The notes below the pieces were generated by a model that was given only the letters and a program-made list of their open reading frames with translations, had not been told where the DNA came from and did not search any database. Below, piece after piece: positions 34,001-47,268 of a DNA stretch of 64,000 nt. A program made the translations under genes and the position numbers. The stretch comes from Dromaius novaehollandiae (taxonomy: Eukaryota; Chordata; Aves; Casuariiformes; Dromaiidae): the NCBI RefSeq assembly GCF_036370855.1, contig NC_088110.1, positions 19,773,501 to 19,837,500 of the forward strand. The letters are read 5' to 3'. Position 1 is the first letter of the stretch, and each line of letters opens with the position of its first letter.

Positions 34001-37000
34001 ATAGGTGAGTTGCCTACTTGGTTGCAAGGGATACTTCTCCGAAATGGCCCAGGGATGCACACAATAGGGGACACTAAGTATAACCACTGGTTTGATGGCT
34101 TGGCTCTGCTTCATAGCTTTACATTTAAAAATGGTAAGTTGTTGCACATCAGATTTAAAAAACCTCAATAACCCAAGTCTTGGTGTCTTATGTTGCTAAT
34201 CCTGATTTGAGTTTTGTTATCATTAAAATGTTTTCAGGTCAAAAAATGGGACATGTAGGCTCTATTTGGCTGATTAGTCTGCCACAATTGCCGGTCCAGA
34301 TAGGCGAGCATTTTCATGTAACTTCTTTCTGAGAGGGAAGGATGGTGCACACCTCAGGAGAGGAATGTCCAAAAGGGGCTATAACTGAACTTCCTGTGTC
34401 ACCAGATTCTGGAGCTGCTCTAATTTGCTTTAGATGTCCAGTCACTCCAAGTGACCATTAGAGAAAGGCAGCTGCTGGATATCAGGATCTTTCAGACATA
34501 TCCCTGTCGTCCAACTACAGCTTTTCTCTCCCGTCATGGAAGGAGATGGTATAGAAAGTGCTATGATGGTTCAATGGGCCAGACCGTGATGTGAGAGTAA
34601 TCCTTTCTGAAACAATTACTGTTTTTGAAGGCCAGCTTCAGGTCATGCAAGTCATGCAAGCAAGACCACAGCTCACTATCTATGCTAAATGAGGGTAAGA
34701 TTTGCTGCTGCAGCAGTGCACTGTGTCTAACAGCTAATTCCTGCCTCTCATCTGTGCAGTGGAGTGTGAGGGGGTAACTCGCTTTGGTGAAAGTGTCTCT
34801 AAACATCCACTTTTCCACTTGCACATCACTCTCACTAGCAAAAGGAGCACCTCTCCAGTGCTGTTATCCAAGATATATTATGTTGTCCTTTTCCCTGGAG
34901 TGCCGAAGTTCAATACTGCCTGAATTGCAGAATAGCCTTCAACCACCTCTGAGCAGTCACAGCAGAGTAGCCTTTGCCTTTCACCCAGAGCAGGAAAACC
35001 TCTGTTGTTTTAAACCACATCAGCCAAAAGTACCATATTATACAGAGGTTTTTCTGCTGTGGATGAACAGCCTAGTTTCAGGGAAGACTAGCATTCCTCT
35101 TTTGGGATTTGGCTGTAGCTATAACAACTGCCAGGAGAGAAACTAGGCCACTGTGTCACTGCACAGATCAAACCTCACTTACATATTCATAACACCCTTA
35201 CGAGCAGTCCTCTTATTTGACATCCTCATGGAGGGAAAACAGACATCTCCTCTATACAAAACAATATAATTTTCTGTAAATTTTTCAGTTAAAGCATTTT
35301 TTGTCTTTTATCTGTTTTACAGTGTGAGGCAGGATGTTTTACATTGTGATTCTTGTTGCAAAAAGTATATACCGGTATATACCCTGTGTATACAAGAAAT
35401 GTGTTCTACTCCTGCCATCCTCCTTTGCTAGTGTTTATCTTTTAGTTTCCATTTCTGAGGTAGAGCCATTTAATGAAGCTGCAGGAAGTACTTGCCTTAA
35501 AAAAATAACCTATAAAGAAATGACCAGTCATTTTGTTTTCTAAACTGTCAGGATATTGTACTTCCCTAAACCAAGCAGAGCTCAGTTAGTTCAAATGTAG
35601 AAGTCCGTCAAGTGGGTTAACATAGACTAACCTTCAAACAATTGTTACTCTTATAAACAGCAAAAACTAAATTTTGACAGTGCAGGATATTTACTACTGC
35701 CCACAAATAGATGTATAATTGATCATTTTAGCACAGATTGTTTTGGTTTACTGGAAGAGTTTAAGTCCTTCCTTTTCTGTCACCAGTTCCACAGTATTGT
35801 CCAAATTTGTTGGGAATCAGGGAAACTAGACAAGCTGAAGTATTGGCTTATCCGTCTCAGCAGGCGCAAGTACAGTTCTGGGTTCCAGAGCTGAAGGAGC
35901 CTTATGAAACAGGGATTCAGGGGCACGGCAGAGTTTGTTTTATTGCAGCCTTTTCTTAGCTGAAGGACATCCAGTTGAGAAATTCCTTCTCTGTCTGTCT
36001 GTGCTAATGTTCTAAAGAACTCAGTGTGAAATGTGACTGAAACCTGTTTGGCCTTTGTCAGGTGAAGTTTACTACAGAAGTAAATATCTCCGAAGTGATA
36101 CATACAATTGCAATGTAGAAGCAAACAGAATCGTGGTGTCTGAATTTGGAACTATGGCTTATCCAGATCCATGCAAAAACATATTTGCCAAGTAAGCAAT
36201 GCTTTTTCCAACAAGATTCTGCTATCCACTTCTCTCTCCAACACGGATGTCTTTGTTTACCCTGTGCACATATTTACAAATATTAAATTTGTGTTGTAAA
36301 CTTTCAACTGCCAAATACTGATGAGGCCAGCAAATATCTTCTCTCTCTGAATCTCAGACAGCACCATGCATTCTATGGGTTATTCTAAGACAAATATTTT
36401 AAATTCATTTTATCAATAATTTTGTCTGTTTTATTCAGTATTGCAAGTAAATTTTGTTGTAATTTTGGAAAAGCAAATATTTTCCTTTTTAAATGTTTCA
36501 CAAAAATTTATAAATATGAAACTTTTGAAGGAGAGAAGCAGTAAGAAAGGAAGGAAAAGATGAAGAGATAGGAGGGAATTAGTGCAAAGTTTCCTCAGCA
36601 AAAGGAAGAAAATCATCCATAACTGAAAAAAAAATTCAAAGAAATTTTTTATTCTTTTAAAGTCCATTTTTACCAAAAAAGAAACTGATGAAAAATCTCA
36701 GTTGTTTGGTGTAGATGTAGACATGCACAGTGCTTTGAAGGACTGCACCCATAGGAGCCTGAAGTAATCTTATGTTCAAAATCAGAACCACTTGGAGTCA
36801 TTGCAATAGTTCCTTTCATACCTTTAGAAATGATCAGAGCGTATGTATGAGAAATCGTATGAAATCATAACTGTGATAAGGAATAACACTAGGAACAAAA
36901 ATACACTACAAGGGAGATATGAATCCATTGTGAAAGCATATCTGAAAAACCTATCAGCTTTTAGGTAGAAACTGTTGGGCAAGTTCTCAAAATGTTTGCA

Positions 37001-40000
37001 CGCCTGAGTGTATAATTAGCCTTGTTAAATATCTCCTTGTTAAATATCTCACAGCTGTCAGCAGGACTGGATGGGGCTGCCCATTTGTGCATGGAAAAGC
37101 AGTCACGTGCATATTCTCAATCCTAGGGCTGGCTAAGGGCATTCAAGAAGTCCATGACCTCCATCCCAGCCCTTTCCACAGGGGAGCGTGAGAGGAGCCA
37201 GAAAAGGGCTCAGCGATGAGAGACGAACCCAGCTCCCTTGCCTTGCCACTGTGCACAGCCCACACTGCCCATGGTGACTGCTGCTTTGTACAGGGTACAG
37301 GCTAGTAAAACTGCTGCTTCTCCCAAGGACTAATGAACCAATATGAAATTTGCATTTGTACAGGGCTTTCTGTTACTTGTCTCACACCATTCCTGAGTTC
37401 ACAGACAACTGCCTGATCAACATTATGAAAACTGGGGATGATTTTTATGCTACCAGTGAGACTAACTTCATCAGGAGAATTAATCCGCAGACTCTGGAGA
37501 CACTAGAGAAGGTATAAATAAATGACTGTCTGTCATGGTTCCTTGTCTGCTAACGAGTGCAATTTCATCCTGACTCATAAGGCTTCTTTAACACTCACAA
37601 AATCGGAAAGATGCTTCACTTCTTCTACTATTTCATTACTGACATAGTAAACTTTTTTGAAATCATGGTAAAGTGAGATAGTAGAGATACCAGATCTTTT
37701 AAGAACTTATGAGTTCACAAGTACTTTACACTGTTCAAAGTATAAATCCCAGGCAGGTGAAGGAAAAGCTTGGCTTTTGGCAATTTCATTTATACATAAT
37801 CTCACAAGGCTGCAGGCATAATGCCATATCTCATGCTTATGACAGACATCTAATTATTTTGGATTAGTCCCATTTTTATGCTACTGTAGTTATCTTTATA
37901 ACAAACCAAGTGATTTATATAATTAACAATAAATTCAGTAGGTCAATTATATCACTACTTTTCAAGTACCTTATGCAAGATATTGCTTAATTATTAAAAG
38001 CAAATCTTGACATATTAAAATATGCATTGAAGTTTTTTTTTTCTAGCAAGAAGTACAGTTTGAGTAAAATTTCCAAGCTTTAAAGAGAATAGAAATCTTT
38101 TTGTTCTAGAAAATTGCTAGACTCACAGCCCTATTGAATAAACTGCATTCAGGATGAAATGGGCATTTGCAGAGTAACTTCTTTAACCAATCTTTCTGTT
38201 GTGTTACAGAGCTGCAAGGGAGAGATGAATGTAATTCAGATTCCGTAACTTGTTCTAGCCTTAAATTACGAAATTGTCTGAGTGCCTGCTTAAGTCATTT
38301 GACTTAAACATTTAACCTCAAGCCTTTTTGAATGTGGGGCACCATAGAAGGCTGACCAGTGCTAAAAAGCTAGCGGACTGCATATTTTAGCTGTGATGTT
38401 CAATATACTTACTTAGATATCTCTAATATCTTCTGTTGTGTCATTTGCCAGGTTGACTATAACAAATATGTAGCTGTAAACGTGGCAACTTCTCACCCGC
38501 ACTATGACAGTGCTGGAAATGTTCTCAACATGGGTACTTCCATAGTTGATAAAGGGAAGACAAAATACATTCTTTTTAAGATTCCTTCATCTGTGCCAGG
38601 TAAGATATGGCTTCTATCAGTATTTCTTAGAAACTTGTTAGTAATTTCTTCTGAGGTTAAGGGGCTGTGACACAATTCTTCTAAAAACTGATTGTGTTTA
38701 TTTTCTTAATGTTAACTTAGTGTGAACTTAATGAACTTAACTGCTTAACTTGTCTGGGTATTTGCTATTAGAAAGGTTCCTATTAAGTACTACATAAGCA
38801 GGGTATTTTCATTAGGAAGAACATTGCTTTTAGAAGAATTTGTCTCTATTTGTAGCTTTCCACCCTGTATTGTGATGCGCAGATGGAGGATGAACAGAAA
38901 CAATTCTATCTATCAGGCAGTGTCTTGTAATTTGAGGTTGTAAATTTTAAATTTTTTTATAAATGAAGATGCTTTTAAAATGCTGATACTGCAATTATAG
39001 AGAAGCATAATACCTAATATTACCAATATCTGATTTAGAGTTCATTCCTCACTAACCTGGCCTATGCTAGGCCTTGCTGACATACTGTCATTTTTTCACA
39101 CAGCAAATTACTTGCTCTTTTCCCTGCAACACAGTCCTTTTACTTTCTTTGTTTAACACCAGCTGCTAATGTGATGTCTGTCCTCTTGCCTGAATGATCA
39201 AGAGGCCTTCCATAATTGAAAGACAAGTTCATCATTAAGCCTTTCTATCTGGGGCTGAAAGAAAGTCAATAGAAATCAAATAGGGACATCTCTTAGCAAT
39301 AAGTTCACAGCCATGGGGGCATTTGAGCCCCCTTGTAAAGCTGCCAATTTAATTGAACAACTTTCTCCTCTGTGCTGGAACTTCTGAAGACAGTAGCCAA
39401 TGGAATCAAATACTGAGACACGGGGTCTCTGCCTAAATGTGTCTGGCACTGCGCTCTTACTGAGTGACTTCATTCAGGCACAAACTTCCCTGCTAATTCT
39501 TCAGGAGGGAAAGAGCCATGTTCTTAATGGGAAAATGTAAAGACAACTGAGAGGAATGTCCTCCATACGTGGGAGTAACCCAAACACAACCACTTGCTTG
39601 GAATTTAGTATAAATACTTTATTTTTATTATTTATGTTCAGAAAAGGAAAAGAAGAACTCTTGCTTTAAACACCTGGAAGTGGTGTGCTCCATTCCTTCT
39701 CGCTCTCTTCTCCATCCAAGTTACTACCACAGCTTCGGAATCACGGAAAATTATATTATCTTCATAGAGCAGCCGTTCAGACTAGATATTGTCAAAATGG
39801 CAACTGCCTATATCCGAGGTGTGAACTGGGCTTCCTGCCTTGCCTATCATAAGGAAGATAAGGTACTTTTCCTAATGCTGACCAGTGGAGTCAACCAGGC
39901 CAATAACCCCTTCCACGCTGTTCTGTCTTTCGTATGGTTCATTAATTTCAGTAATCCCTCTTTTTCCCTCAGTCCCTGACTTTCATGCTGTACATTTTTT

Positions 40001-43000
40001 TAGAAGTTGTATGTTTTTGAATACTATCCCCCCATATCCAGAAATTTCACAAATAAATGCCTGACTGAAGTGCTTGAGAAAGACAATACTATTTGGCATT
40101 ACTTGGCCAGGACAGAAAATAGTGTGGATAAGATCTGCTCTAGATCCATGGTACCAGATAGAAGAGCCAGGTTGGTGGAAATCCCTGGATCCAACAAAAG
40201 AATAGTCTTTCACTGTGGAAACTGAGGAAGAAAACTGTTTTCTGAGGACCTTGTTTACACATGCTATGGCCATCAATACATGGGGCATGTTGGGGTGGAA
40301 GGCACCAGCAAAGAGCATGGCAAAGACTCTAGCCTGAGGCAGAATGATGCAACTTGAAAACAGACTGGGGATTTTCCAGCTTTTACTGGAAAACTTCAAT
40401 CCTCAGATTAGCCCAAACACAAGAAGGTGCAGAAGTGTTTTAAACTCATTTTGCTCCTGCATTTTTTGGTCTTTAAGTTAGTATCTCTTGTCTCCTAGCA
40501 GCAAATCCTCAATTCTTAACAAGCTTCAGTAGAATCAAACAATGCACTAGATTGTAGATGACTTCTAGTAGAATAAAAGTTCTACTAAATAGCTATTTGC
40601 TGACTGTGAATGGTTTTAAACAAGTTTGTTTGCTACCTTTCAGACCTGGTTTCACTTTGTAGACAAGAAGACCAAAAAAGATGTATCCAAGTTTTATACT
40701 GATGCCATGGTGCTTTTTCACCATGTTAATGCTTATGAAGAAGATGGCCACATTATTTTTGATATTATTGCCTATGCAGACAATAGCCTGTATGATATGT
40801 TCTATTTAAAAAACTTAAACAAAGACTTTGAAGAAAACACCAAGCTTAACTCCGTGCCAATCTGCAAGCGATTCGTTGTTCCTCTGCAGTACGACAAGGT
40901 AGAAAGAAAATGGCTTTTTATCTGCTCTTTGATTTAAAATACATTAATGTGAGTAATGAATGTGAATTATTAGTTGCCAGCCCTTGTGTACAAATTTCTG
41001 ATTCTCTGAAAGTAACATGTTCACAAAGTATGTAGGAGTTTTGTCTGCTTTGTGTGAGAAATGGCAATGAGCAGTTGGACACAGAGATATGTGGATCTAG
41101 GTTCTGATATCTTCCATGATGGAGACAGGGCTATTTAGCATACATAATTTTCTTATCAGTGGGATTATTTGTAAAATGCTATCAAATATAAGCAGATATA
41201 TCAACCTGGATGTTGAATGGCAAGGCATGCATGAGGTTTTGAATAATCAGTCTCTTCCACTTTACTGGACACCTATATAGAATGTACTCACACTCCCAAT
41301 TGTTGCAATAGTTTTATTAAAATTATAAGATTTCATTTAAGTGTGAGATTTACCAGCAAGAGGAAAGATCTTCTCTTTCGATTTAATTTAAAACATCATT
41401 TTACATCATTGTTTGCATGAAAAATTTTATACTGCCCAGCAACTTTGGAAATTTCTGCCTGATGCATTTGGAATGGATAATACTTTTTCTTACTGTGTCC
41501 TAGAATCTTGCTTTTGTTAATGTCCCAAAAACAATCATGTAGCAATGACAGACAAGGTTTTGGGTCACACCAGATATCCAGCCTACACTGCAATCTTAAG
41601 AATTCAGCAACAGTGTACTGAGAAAGTACCATTCAAGCTATGAATGTAGCTTTTCTTTAAAATAAATATTGGGGTTTACTCATTTTATAATATAAAATAG
41701 CATCACTTTATTAGATATGCTGTACCTCATATTGTGCTAACTTAGAATATTACTAGAGTAAACTATCAGCAAATTAAAAACAGGAATGCATAATACCTAT
41801 TTTTGCACTTGATCTATAGCACGTGCAAAAACATAACTTCTGATGACTTACAGTGGAAATTTGATATCTGATATGACTCCTTTAAGCCCATCTTCATAAA
41901 TTAAATTCACAAACAATGTAATCCATTTATTGTGTTTTTAGCCATGTCCACATAAACCTTTCTAAAAGGCTCGCTGTGATTCAAAATGGTTAAGCTATGC
42001 TCTGTTAAAATCATACGAGTGTAACAAGATTTCTAATGAAATGGTCAGAGTCTAATGTTACAGCATAAATGCCATTAAGAAACATCTTCTTGAGGCTGGA
42101 TTATTTGTTTAATCCCAAAAATGTATATATTAATATCAAACCTCATGAAAAATCTAAATTAGAAGCATATTCTTAGAAACACATTAGGTTTTCAGGATAT
42201 GTCTTTTTCAGGATGCAGAAGTCGGTTCTAATTTAGTCACATTTCCATCTACTGCAACTGCTATAAAAGAAAAAGATGGCAGCATCTATTGCCAACCTGA
42301 AATATTATGCGAAGGTGAGACATTCATTAAACAAATCTCAAATATATCTTCTTACACATAGGTGCACTCTAATACTGTCTGATAGCTGTTTGCATATGTA
42401 AGGTCTTTTTAAAACTAAAAGAAATGAAACTTTCAAATCATATGTTTTGTGTAGATATTGACAATGTCTTTCTCTTCTTCCTTACTTCCCTCCATTGAGT
42501 CTATCCAATAATATAAGACTCTGGATCTGCACAGTAGTTCAGGAACGATTCACAGGCAGAATGCAGAAATCAAGGTCATAAATTGGGGCATAAATGAATT
42601 ATTGATACTGATAGTGATAATAGTACGCTAGTTCTAGAAACATTTATATTTAAAAAGTTTAAAATATCATTGCGTCAAAGTCAGAGATCTTAACCATGCA
42701 AATTGTTGAGATCTCTCTATTCTTACTGATGACCTGCAAAGCCAAAAGGAGGACAAATCAGGTATTTATCAAAGGTGAAATCGTTGAAATTTCTGAAGTT
42801 AAATCAGTTTTATATTGGTATAGGGTCCCAAGTTTGATCTTATAACTATTATTATGGCTTGCAAATCTACCTATTATAAAGAGTAACTTCAGTTAAATAT
42901 GCCTGTTATAAAAAGTAACTTCAGTTATGTGCTGTATTTTATAAAGATTGCCTTTGAAAGTGGATTTTAAGCTTTTTTTTGAAGTAGTAATCTCATGTAT

Positions 43001-46000
43001 GTATGAAAACAGTAATTTCATGTATTTATGGAAAAAAAGAAATACAGTACTCGTAATTTCTATCTAATGAATCCCTAAGAATGAAATATTCTCATTTTTG
43101 CAGTCACAACCCAAGCTTAATCGTTCTGTGTTAATATCCATCTTCAGCGTTTTAGAAATACATACCAAATCTGTGAACTATCTATTTTAAATGCTGTCAG
43201 AGTATTTCATAAGACAATATTTCCTGAAGATTGCCATATGTAAATATGCAGTTAATCTTTTTTTTTCTTGTGTTTTTAAGTCTTGAGTTTTATTTTACCC
43301 AGGGATAGAGCTGCCTCGCATCAACTATGACTATAATGGCAAGAAATACAGATATGTCTTTGCAACAGGAGTCCAGTGGAGTCCAGTTCCTACAAAGGTA
43401 TAATTAACATTTATAAAGCCAGGAACTGTATTTATAGAACACAAATCAAATTTAAGCAGTTATAGTAGACTATGCTTTATCAGTCTGGCCCAAAGTATAT
43501 CCTAACTGCAGCAACACATGCAAATTAAGATTGTGTGGGTCTGAGGCCAGAACGGAAACTGCTAAATCTTGGTTCTCCTCTGAATACAACTGAACTAGAA
43601 GCAAACCCCTTTTCTTTAACAAGTTAAAGCTTCTAAAGGACAACAGTGCAGTTAAATACTGTGTTCATAAAGTTAGCACTTGTAAGCAAGGGGATGAAAA
43701 GTTGGACGTACATGTTAGCTTACCTGTATGACTAAAAACAGCCTCACTGGGTCAAACTATCAGCCCGTATAAAACAATATTTCTTAATTTTATTAGCTTA
43801 AAATCTGGAACATTATAATCAACTGTTATGAACATGTAGTTCCATAAGCAGCAGAACAAATGAAGACTGCTTTCTTATGGAAGTGTCTTGAAATTGGATT
43901 ATCTGGCATTCAATAATGAGTGAGTTTCTGTTAAAGCTTTTCCCATTGCTGGGTCATACACATGAAGAGAAGCATGAATTGTCTAAATTCTAATAAGGTA
44001 AGCTCATGTTGCACCATTTCCCTCAAGAAGTACTAATAAATTCAGGCTTCTTTACCCACCTTCATATTTCCACAAAGGCTGTTGGAACACAGTGGTTTCC
44101 AAGACCTCCACTTCTCTGCTAAATAGGGCTGAGCTGCTGTTAATGTGCCAAAGGCCACCAAGGAAAGGGTAGGGGAAAGGAACAGGAGTACTAGACGGAT
44201 ACACATCTGTATTAAATAAGTTTTTTTTTCCTCTAGGAAACCTAACTAAAAAAGAATTATCTCATTTTTCAGAAAGCGTTATCTTTTGCTAGAAAACTAT
44301 CTGTGGATTAGAGGACAGCAAATGCATCGTTTTTGTATGCATGATGCCAACTTTTCAGTAGATATCCTAGAGTACAAATAGATTAAGATGCAAAATATTA
44401 TTAATTGAAGGTAAGAGAGTTGTAGAGACAAACTCACTCTTTATAATTATTGTTCCATCAGAAGTGACTCTAAGGCAGAGCAAATCATGTTCACTGTTGG
44501 TTCTTGTATATAATTATCACAACTGATTACAAAATAAAGCTGGATTTCTGCATGATGCAAGAAAATTTATTGCAGCACATCTGACAATAGCTCAAGCAAA
44601 TCTGCAAGTTTGTGATTTCTAGTACAGATAATCCCTGTTTGACTTAAATATAATCAAAATTGGTATTAGAAGATTTTTTTTCTCACATTGGTTTATCTTT
44701 TATGAATGCAAGCACAGCAACAACCATGTATCATGGTAAAGGCTATCAGGGAAATGTCTGTCGTCTCGGTTACAGGAGAAAATTCAAATTCTTCCATGAG
44801 TTGAAATTAATTTGAATACTTTCATTTTTGTATGAAAGTGTTCTTCTGATTAAAGTTCAAAGGGGAAAAGAATAGAACTGGATCTGGATGAGTAGAGAGA
44901 AGGCTGTAACAGAACTGCACTCAAAATGCCATGCCTCCACAGTGGAAATTGGTTTGGTCAGGCCGTTGGCCCATTAATGAGATCAAAATCTGTACTCAGT
45001 TCCTTCCGTTAATACCAGTATTTGTGTGGAATTCTTTCCCCATTGGTTTAGTCTTTACACATCACTGTTAAGACCTTTGTTCTGGTGTGTATCCCCTACT
45101 TAGCAATGCAAGGTCTTGATAAACACTGAGGTAACATCAAAAGGAAAATAACTCACAGGATTAGAAATTGGAAGTTTCAAATCCTGTTCCCTGCTTTACT
45201 ACTGAATTGCAGTGATTTGGGGCAAGTCACTTAAATGTTGTCTTGTACTCTTCCTCTGTATAGCGAGGGTATTAGTTACCCATGATGCACGATTCTCCCA
45301 TGATCTATTAATATTTCTAAAATACTTGAAGTCCATAAATGAAAAAAGAATCCAATTATAATACAGTAAAATGGTATCGATGTCTTTTAAGACCTTTATA
45401 GAACAGTCTCTATAAAATAAAAATAAGATTTTGTGATTATGCAGCCACTAAATATGATTCCGAAGTTTAAAATTTTTCAGATGTTTCCTCCTTGTGCTGC
45501 CACATCCCTTGTTGCTCCTTAACTCCTAGCATTGATCCCCCGTTCTAGCACTCTGTTCCTGTTGTACCTTTGGAATAAAGCAGTAACTGGTTTACTGACT
45601 TTTTTTTTTTTTGGTCACAATAATTTAGATTGTAAAATTTAATGTCCAGACAAAGGAAATGCTCCACTGGAGAGAAGACCATTGCTGGCCATCTGAGCCC
45701 GTTTTTGTTCCCAGTCCTAATGCAAGAGAAGAGGATGATGGTAAAAAAAAAAGACAACATTCCAAAAGTTGGGGTTACATTTAATTTTTACATTAAATCT
45801 TAAAAGCTTTTCTGCTGTCAGTTATAACAAGAAAGTTGGGTCAGTGATTGATGTTTCTACAGTGAGATTAAAACTAGCACAAACCATTTACTCCTGGCAG
45901 ACAAAAAACAACACAGCAGTAGAGCAAAATCAACTTGAGTGAACTCCCAAGCTAGTCATAAACAATCAAAACAGCACTGCTCAGGACTTTCCAGATAGCC

Positions 46001-46621
46001 ACTTGGGGCTGGTATTTATCAAGAGGTTAGAGCAGCTGGAGCTTTAGAAAGGCAGCGTTGTTACAGATCAGAGCACGAAGCAGCACTGCAAGCATCCCTG
46101 TCATCTCTATCCAGTTCTGTTCTGGGGTGACTCCCTGCAATGGTAAATGACAAATAGCTGAAGGGATGTGCCCCAAGCTTCACTACTCAGCTGCCCAACA
46201 GAACTGCCAGGGACACAATTCAGGGTTTGTTTGCTTCTTTCCTTCTTAAGAAACTGCAGACAGACCAGAAAACGGCACAGAAAACAGCCATTGACTAGTT
46301 CTTTAGCACTCTGTTAGACTTCACCTAGTAAGCACTCTGAGTTTGTATCCTAAAACTCTGAGGAAACAAGAATTTTTTCCAGATACTGTTATCTTTTCTG
46401 TTCGATTTAACTAGCATGTCCTTCTAATTCTTCATTTATATGTCACAGGTGTTGTTTTGACCTGTATTGTGATGTCTGATCCAAACAAAGCACCCTTTCT
46501 ACTTGTCTTGGATGCTAAAACGTTCAAAGAATTGGGCCGAGCCACAGTAAATGCAGAAATGCATCTGGACCTGCATGGAATCTTTATACCAGAGAAAGAT
46601 GTGAAGACTGAGACTGAGTAA
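31034..46621 (+). CDS. BCO1: BCO1, beta-carotene 15,15'-oxygenase (complete, 11 coding exons)
   Basis: A cytosolic non-heme iron enzyme that cleaves beta-carotene at the central 15,15' double bond with O2 to give two molecules of retinal, the entry point to vitamin A. The joined exons make 1,578 nt (525 residues), close to the avian length, with no stop and matching phases. Family strings are present: [51 protein letters not shown] and HLDLHG. Putative iron ligands are His172 (ATSHPHYD), His236 (SYYHSFG), His307 ([11 protein letters not shown]) and His511 (LDLHG). These correspond to the four catalytic His of BCO1/RPE65-type oxygenases; the alignment is by eye. The start has a strong context (gcaATGg). 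Exons: 31034-31097, 34005-34133, 36062-36191, 37364-37511, 38452-38599, 39642-39862, 40644-40898, 42212-42314, 43303-43397, 45629-45740, 46449-46621. Confidence 0.98.
31098..34004 (+). other. BCO1 intron 1 (2.9 kb)
   Basis: No coding feature seen. It includes a MIR-like relic near 32.5 kb and short homopolymer runs. First introns often hold enhancers, but I see no motif cluster that I can support. Confidence 0.8.
32455..32545 (-). repeat. MIR/CORE-SINE-like relic
   Basis: The phrase tatcattattgctactttac followed by aaggcaaaaagatactaggt matches the reverse-complement MIR core. Assigned by eye. Confidence 0.45.
34005..34133 (+). CDS. BCO1: BCO1 exon 2
   Basis: It encodes [20 protein letters not shown] and [18 protein letters not shown]. 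The acceptor is gtttatag|gtga and the donor AATG|GTAAGT; phase 1 to phase 1. Confidence 0.97.
34134..36061 (+). other. BCO1 intron 2 (1.9 kb)
   Basis: No coding feature supported. It contains an 18-bp perfect palindrome at 35365-35382 (GTATAT-ACCGGT-ATATAC). The open frames here lack motifs and lie outside the conserved splice path. Confidence 0.8.
36062..36191 (+). CDS. BCO1: BCO1 exon 3
   Basis: It encodes [20 protein letters not shown] and [18 protein letters not shown]. The acceptor is ctttgtcag|gtga and the donor CCAA|GTAAGC; phase 1 to phase 2. Confidence 0.97.
36192..37363 (+). other. BCO1 intron 3
   Basis: AT-rich intron without a recognisable gene. A 15-base unit ending ttgttaaatatct is tandemly duplicated near 37021-37049. 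Confidence 0.75.
37364..37511 (+). CDS. BCO1: BCO1 exon 4
   Basis: It encodes [20 protein letters not shown] and [19 protein letters not shown]. The acceptor is tttgtacag|ggct and the donor GAAG|GTATAA; phase 2 to phase 0. Confidence 0.97.
38452..38599 (+). CDS. BCO1: BCO1 exon 5, carries His172
   Basis: It encodes [20 protein letters not shown] and [20 protein letters not shown]. The first histidine of SHPHYD is the expected iron ligand. The acceptor is atttgccag|gttg and the donor CCAG|GTAAGA; phase 0 to phase 1. Confidence 0.97.
39642..39862 (+). CDS. BCO1: BCO1 exon 6, carries His236
   Basis: It encodes [37 protein letters not shown] and [19 protein letters not shown]. The acceptor is atgttcag|aaaa and the donor TAAG|GTACTT; phase 1 to phase 0. 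Confidence 0.97.
40644..40898 (+). CDS. BCO1: BCO1 exon 7, carries His307
   Basis: It encodes [40 protein letters not shown] and [13 protein letters not shown]. The acceptor is acctttcag|acct and the donor CAAG|GTAGAA; phase 0 to phase 0. Confidence 0.97.
42212..42314 (+). CDS. BCO1: BCO1 exon 8
   Basis: It encodes [20 protein letters not shown] and [13 protein letters not shown]. The acceptor is ctttttcag|gatg and the donor GAAG|GTGAGA; phase 0 to phase 1. Confidence 0.97.
42866..42930. repeat. 33-bp tandem duplication in BCO1 intron 8
   Basis: Two adjacent units share ttataaaragtaacttcagt with a few differences. A small local duplication. Confidence 0.7.
43303..43397 (+). CDS. BCO1: BCO1 exon 9
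   Basis: It encodes [20 protein letters not shown] and [11 protein letters not shown]. The acceptor is ttttacccag|ggat and the donor AAAG|GTATAA; phase 1 to phase 0. Confidence 0.97.
43398..45628 (+). other. BCO1 intron 9 (2.2 kb)
   Basis: No coding feature seen. It carries a MIR-like relic at about 45.17-45.29 kb and a T-run next to the exon 10 acceptor. Confidence 0.8.
45165..45290 (+). repeat. MIR/CORE-SINE-like relic
   Basis: It follows the forward MIR pattern: caaatcctgttccctgcttt, ggggcaagtcacttaaatg, cttcctctgtatagcgaggg, ttagtta. This is the clearest of the MIR-like matches in the window. Confidence 0.65.
45629..45740 (+). CDS. BCO1: BCO1 exon 10
   Basis: It encodes [20 protein letters not shown] and [17 protein letters not shown]. 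The acceptor is taatttag|attg, after a T-run about 15 bases upstream; the donor is GATG|GTAAAA; phase 0 to phase 1. Confidence 0.96.
46449..46621 (+). CDS. BCO1: BCO1 exon 11 and stop codon, carries His511
   Basis: It encodes [40 protein letters not shown] and ends KTETE-TAA. The acceptor is atgtcacag|gtgt; it enters in phase 1. Confidence 0.97.
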
Positions 46622-47268
46622 AATGCTACTTATCCTATCATATAGACTGAGACAACTTTTTTTACTGTATATGGACTAATATCCCTTTCACCATTCAGGA
46701 CAACCTTATCTTCTGACAAGAAATTACTATCTCTCTTAATTACTTATTCTTAAATAACTATATATAATATCTTATAAGAGATAACAATAACTTTTATTAC
46801 AAATAATGATATGCGCAATTGGTACATAACTCTTCCAAAAGAAGAATCATCAGTATTAAAAAAAGCGCTAATGTTGTATACAACTTGTGGAGCAGGGAAT
46901 AGGAGAGGAAGGTAAAAAGAAAATTTTTATTTGAGTAGAATATATTTTTTTGGAGCAAATGGAATATTGTATTTATAGTATGATATATGGCATGAGTCAT
47001 GTCTGCAGCTCACGTAATTTTTTTGGATTGTTTCAAGACTGCAGATCCTGGTGAAAGTTCTTCCCTGCCAGAAAACCTCAAAGTAAACTATTTGCTATGA
47101 TACTAATAATTCATGGCAATGCATTTTATTGGTGCTTGATATCTTAAACTCTGATATAACCAAAGTTAAATATTATACTGAGGTGCTACATCAATTTATT
47201 GCCTAAAGAATCTGCTTTGCTAATAGTGTTATGGTATATTTTTTCCTTTTTATGATGACAAAAATAAA
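46622..47268 (+). other. BCO1: BCO1 3' UTR (probable extent) with poly(A) signal
   Basis: AT-rich sequence follows the stop codon. The first full AATAAA I see lies at 47263-47268. Further AATAAA signals near 48120 and 48135 could serve a longer transcript. The real cleavage site cannot be seen from sequence alone. Confidence 0.5.

Noticed and set aside
40007-40225. Plus-strand frame in BCO1 intron 6 with a plausible look
   Set aside because: Exons 6 and 7 already join in phase 0 and match the family without it, so it is not a BCO1 exon.
39983-40399. 138-codon minus-strand frame in BCO1 intron 6
   Set aside because: No motif and no splice support; it is antisense to the plus-strand BCO1 gene.
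43727-43790. Phrase resembling a sauropsid repeat (actgggtcaaacta...)
   Set aside because: The match is short and degenerate; not enough to assign a family.
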